From assembly GCF_011045075.1 (NCBI RefSeq), contig NZ_JAAKZZ010000001.1, positions 1 through 64,000 on the forward strand: a stretch of DNA of 64,000 bases, given 5' to 3'. Made by a program: the position numbers and the translations under genes. Below the pieces are notes generated by a model. That model was not told where the DNA came from and did no database searches. It saw only the letters and a program-made list of their open reading frames with translations. Below, piece by piece: positions 62,884 to 64,000 of this stretch. Source of the DNA: Streptomyces boncukensis (lineage in GTDB: Bacteria; Actinomycetota; Actinomycetes; Streptomycetales; Streptomycetaceae). How positions within the stretch are numbered: position 1 is the first letter of the stretch; the number at the start of each line of letters is the position of its first letter.

Positions 62884-64000
62884 CCGTGCGGGACACCACG
62901 GCAGCGGCTTTGCGTGAACGCGCCGCGACCATCGCCGCTGAACTCGTCGACGCTCTGGCGGTGCCGCCGGATGTGGACTACGGCGACGACGTCCGGCCGG
63001 ACAGCCCACGCTGGCGAGACCAGTCCTTGTCCAAAGGCGCCGCCGGCGTCGCCGTGCTGCACGGCCTGCGCGCCCAGCAGGGCCTCGGCGGCACCGAGTC
63101 GATGCACGCGTGGCTCGCCCGCGCCGCCCGCGACGACCTATCCGCCGGGCCGGGGGCCGGTCTCTGGTTCGGCGCTCCGGCCGTCGGCTTCGCCCTCCAC
63201 CTCGCCGCCCCCGACCGCTACCAAGGCGCCCTTGCCCGCCTGGACGCGGCTGTCGCCCAGCTCGTTCACGCCCGACTGACGGCTGCCGCCGAGCGCATCG
63301 GCGCCGCCCGGCGGCCCTCGCAGTACGAGTTCGATCTCACCCGCGGCCTCGCCGGGCTGGGTGCCTATCTGCTCAGGCGCGACCCCGGCGGTGAACTGCT
63401 CCGCCGCGTCCTCGCCTACGTGGTTCGCCTCACCCGGCCCATCCCGGCCGACGATGCCGCCGGTAGCCGGGCACCAGGCTGGTGGACCGCCGACATCCCC
63501 GCCGGGTCGCTCGACTCGGCCTTCGCGCACGGGCACGCCAACCTCGGTATGGCCCATGGCATCCCCGCTGCCTTGGCTCTGCTCGCCCTCGCGATGCGCG
63601 AAGGGATCACCGTCGACGGGCACGCCGACGCCATCGAGACCGTCAGCGTCCACCTGGACGCCTGGCGGCAGCCGTCGGCCGCTGGCCCCTGGTGGCCCGA
63701 GCGGATCACCCTGGATGAACTGGAAGACGGCCGCCCCCACCGGGACGGGCCGGCCCGCCCCTCCTGGTGCTACGGCACCCCCGGCATCGCCCGCGCACAG
63801 CAACTCGCCGCCCTCGCTCTGGGCGATACCGCCCGCCAGCAGGCGGCCGAGGACGCTCTCGTCTGCTGCCTGGCCGATCCCGTCCAGCTCGCCCGCGTCA
63901 CCGACCCCGCTCTGTGCCACGGCTGGGCCGGAATCGTCACCACGGTGTGGCACGCCGCAGCCGACGCCACCGCCCCCGGCATCGCCCACGGCCTGGACCG
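62880..64000 (+). CDS. lanC: Lanthionine synthetase C-family cyclase (partial)
   Basis: At least 373 aa; the gene runs off the window. GTG start overlaps the lanB stop. Zinc ligands are visible: C297 in 'SWCYGTPG' and C346/H347 in 'CHGWAG'; 'AHGHANLGMAHG' is the conserved H-G motif of the family. It catalyses Michael addition of Cys thiols to Dha/Dhb. Downstream genes (for FxLD systems often a methyltransferase) lie outside the window. Confidence 0.9.
   Translation, partial: MTVRDTTAAALRERAATIAAELVDALAVPPDVDYGDDVRPDSPRWRDQSLSKGAAGVAVLHGLRAQQGLGGTESMHAWLARAARDDLSAGPGAGLWFGAPAVGFALHLAAPDRYQGALARLDAAVAQLVHARLTAAAERIGAARRPSQYEFDLTRGLAGLGAYLLRRDPGGELLRRVLAYVVRLTRPIPADDAAGSRAPGWWTADIPAGSLDSAFAHGHANLGMAHGIPAALALLALAMREGITVDGHADAIETVSVHLDAWRQPSAAGPWWPERITLDELEDGRPHRDGPARPSWCYGTPGIARAQQLAALALGDTARQQAAEDALVCCLADPVQLARVTDPALCHGWAGIVTTVWHAAADATAPGIAHGLD

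Overview
The window is high-GC DNA with short leader spacing, many GTG starts, ATGA/GTGA stop-start overlaps and TAnnCT-type -10 boxes, as expected for Streptomyces. Bases 1 to about 50,700 read as most of a tailed (siphovirus) temperate phage or prophage. From about 50,900 the content changes to chromosome-like Streptomyces genes that lead into a class I lanthipeptide cluster, which runs off the right edge. No integrase, excisionase, polymerase or att core is visible, so the left end of the prophage lies outside the window.

Layout. (1) 1-14.5 kb, early/accessory region: a small HTH protein on the minus strand, then plus-strand genes including DUF3560, two Cys-rich small proteins, a ParB-family protein, an N6-adenine and a C5-cytosine DNA methyltransferase, a DUF488-like protein, a lone ChlI/Lon-fold domain and many acidic hypothetical proteins. 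A perfect 16-bp palindrome, TATTGGGTACCCAATA, sits at three operon heads, and strong GC hairpins separate most genes. (2) 13.5-17.2 kb, a probable DNA-modification module: a PAPS-reductase/DndC-like protein, a tRNA-Gly(UCC) with an aberrant D-arm and T-loop, a fusion of a methyltransferase-like domain to a domain I read as Mom/GNAT-like, a 61-aa protein and a second ParB-like protein, continuous with the terminase genes. (3) 17.1-30 kb, packaging and head: small and large terminase, Nudix, DUF1360, portal, a 1262-aa MuF/2H-phosphoesterase/protease fusion and the major capsid protein. (4) 30-36 kb: glycosyltransferases and an FkbM fusion interspersed with the tail-tube and head-tail connector genes. 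(5) 37-48 kb, tail: chaperones with a -1 frameshift, tape measure, distal tail proteins, glycine-rich fibre and beta-helix tailspike, with two minus-strand morons. (6) 48.4-50.7 kb: small paralogous proteins, amidase endolysin, holin-like protein and a membrane/coiled-coil protein.

Seven virion genes or operons (capsid, tail tube, chaperone, tape measure, tail tip, fibre, tailspike) start with the same about 20-nt leader, CCGCTGGTTNTGGGCCGGG. Most copies lie just downstream of a TAnnCT -10 box, and all can pair with sequence at or near the ribosome binding site or start codon. This looks like an undescribed shared RNA leader for late-gene control.

The host part holds a trmO-like gene, two XRE/TPR regulators that share an upstream repeat, a GNAT protein, and then a plus-strand run: HATPase, DUF6415-like, hypothetical, LuxR-HTH, DUF5999-like, hypothetical and EEP-fold genes, followed by an FxLD-like lanthipeptide precursor, an attenuator hairpin, a full-length lanB and a partial lanC.

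The strongest candidate for a new system is the tRNA-Gly plus methyltransferase/Mom-like fusion at 14,490-16,019. A phage tRNA-Gly with all bacterial glycine identity elements but poor translation features sits 29 nt upstream of a putative DNA-modifying acyltransferase, which suggests glycyl-tRNA-dependent DNA hypermodification. Functional calls rest on reading motifs by eye; no database search was run.
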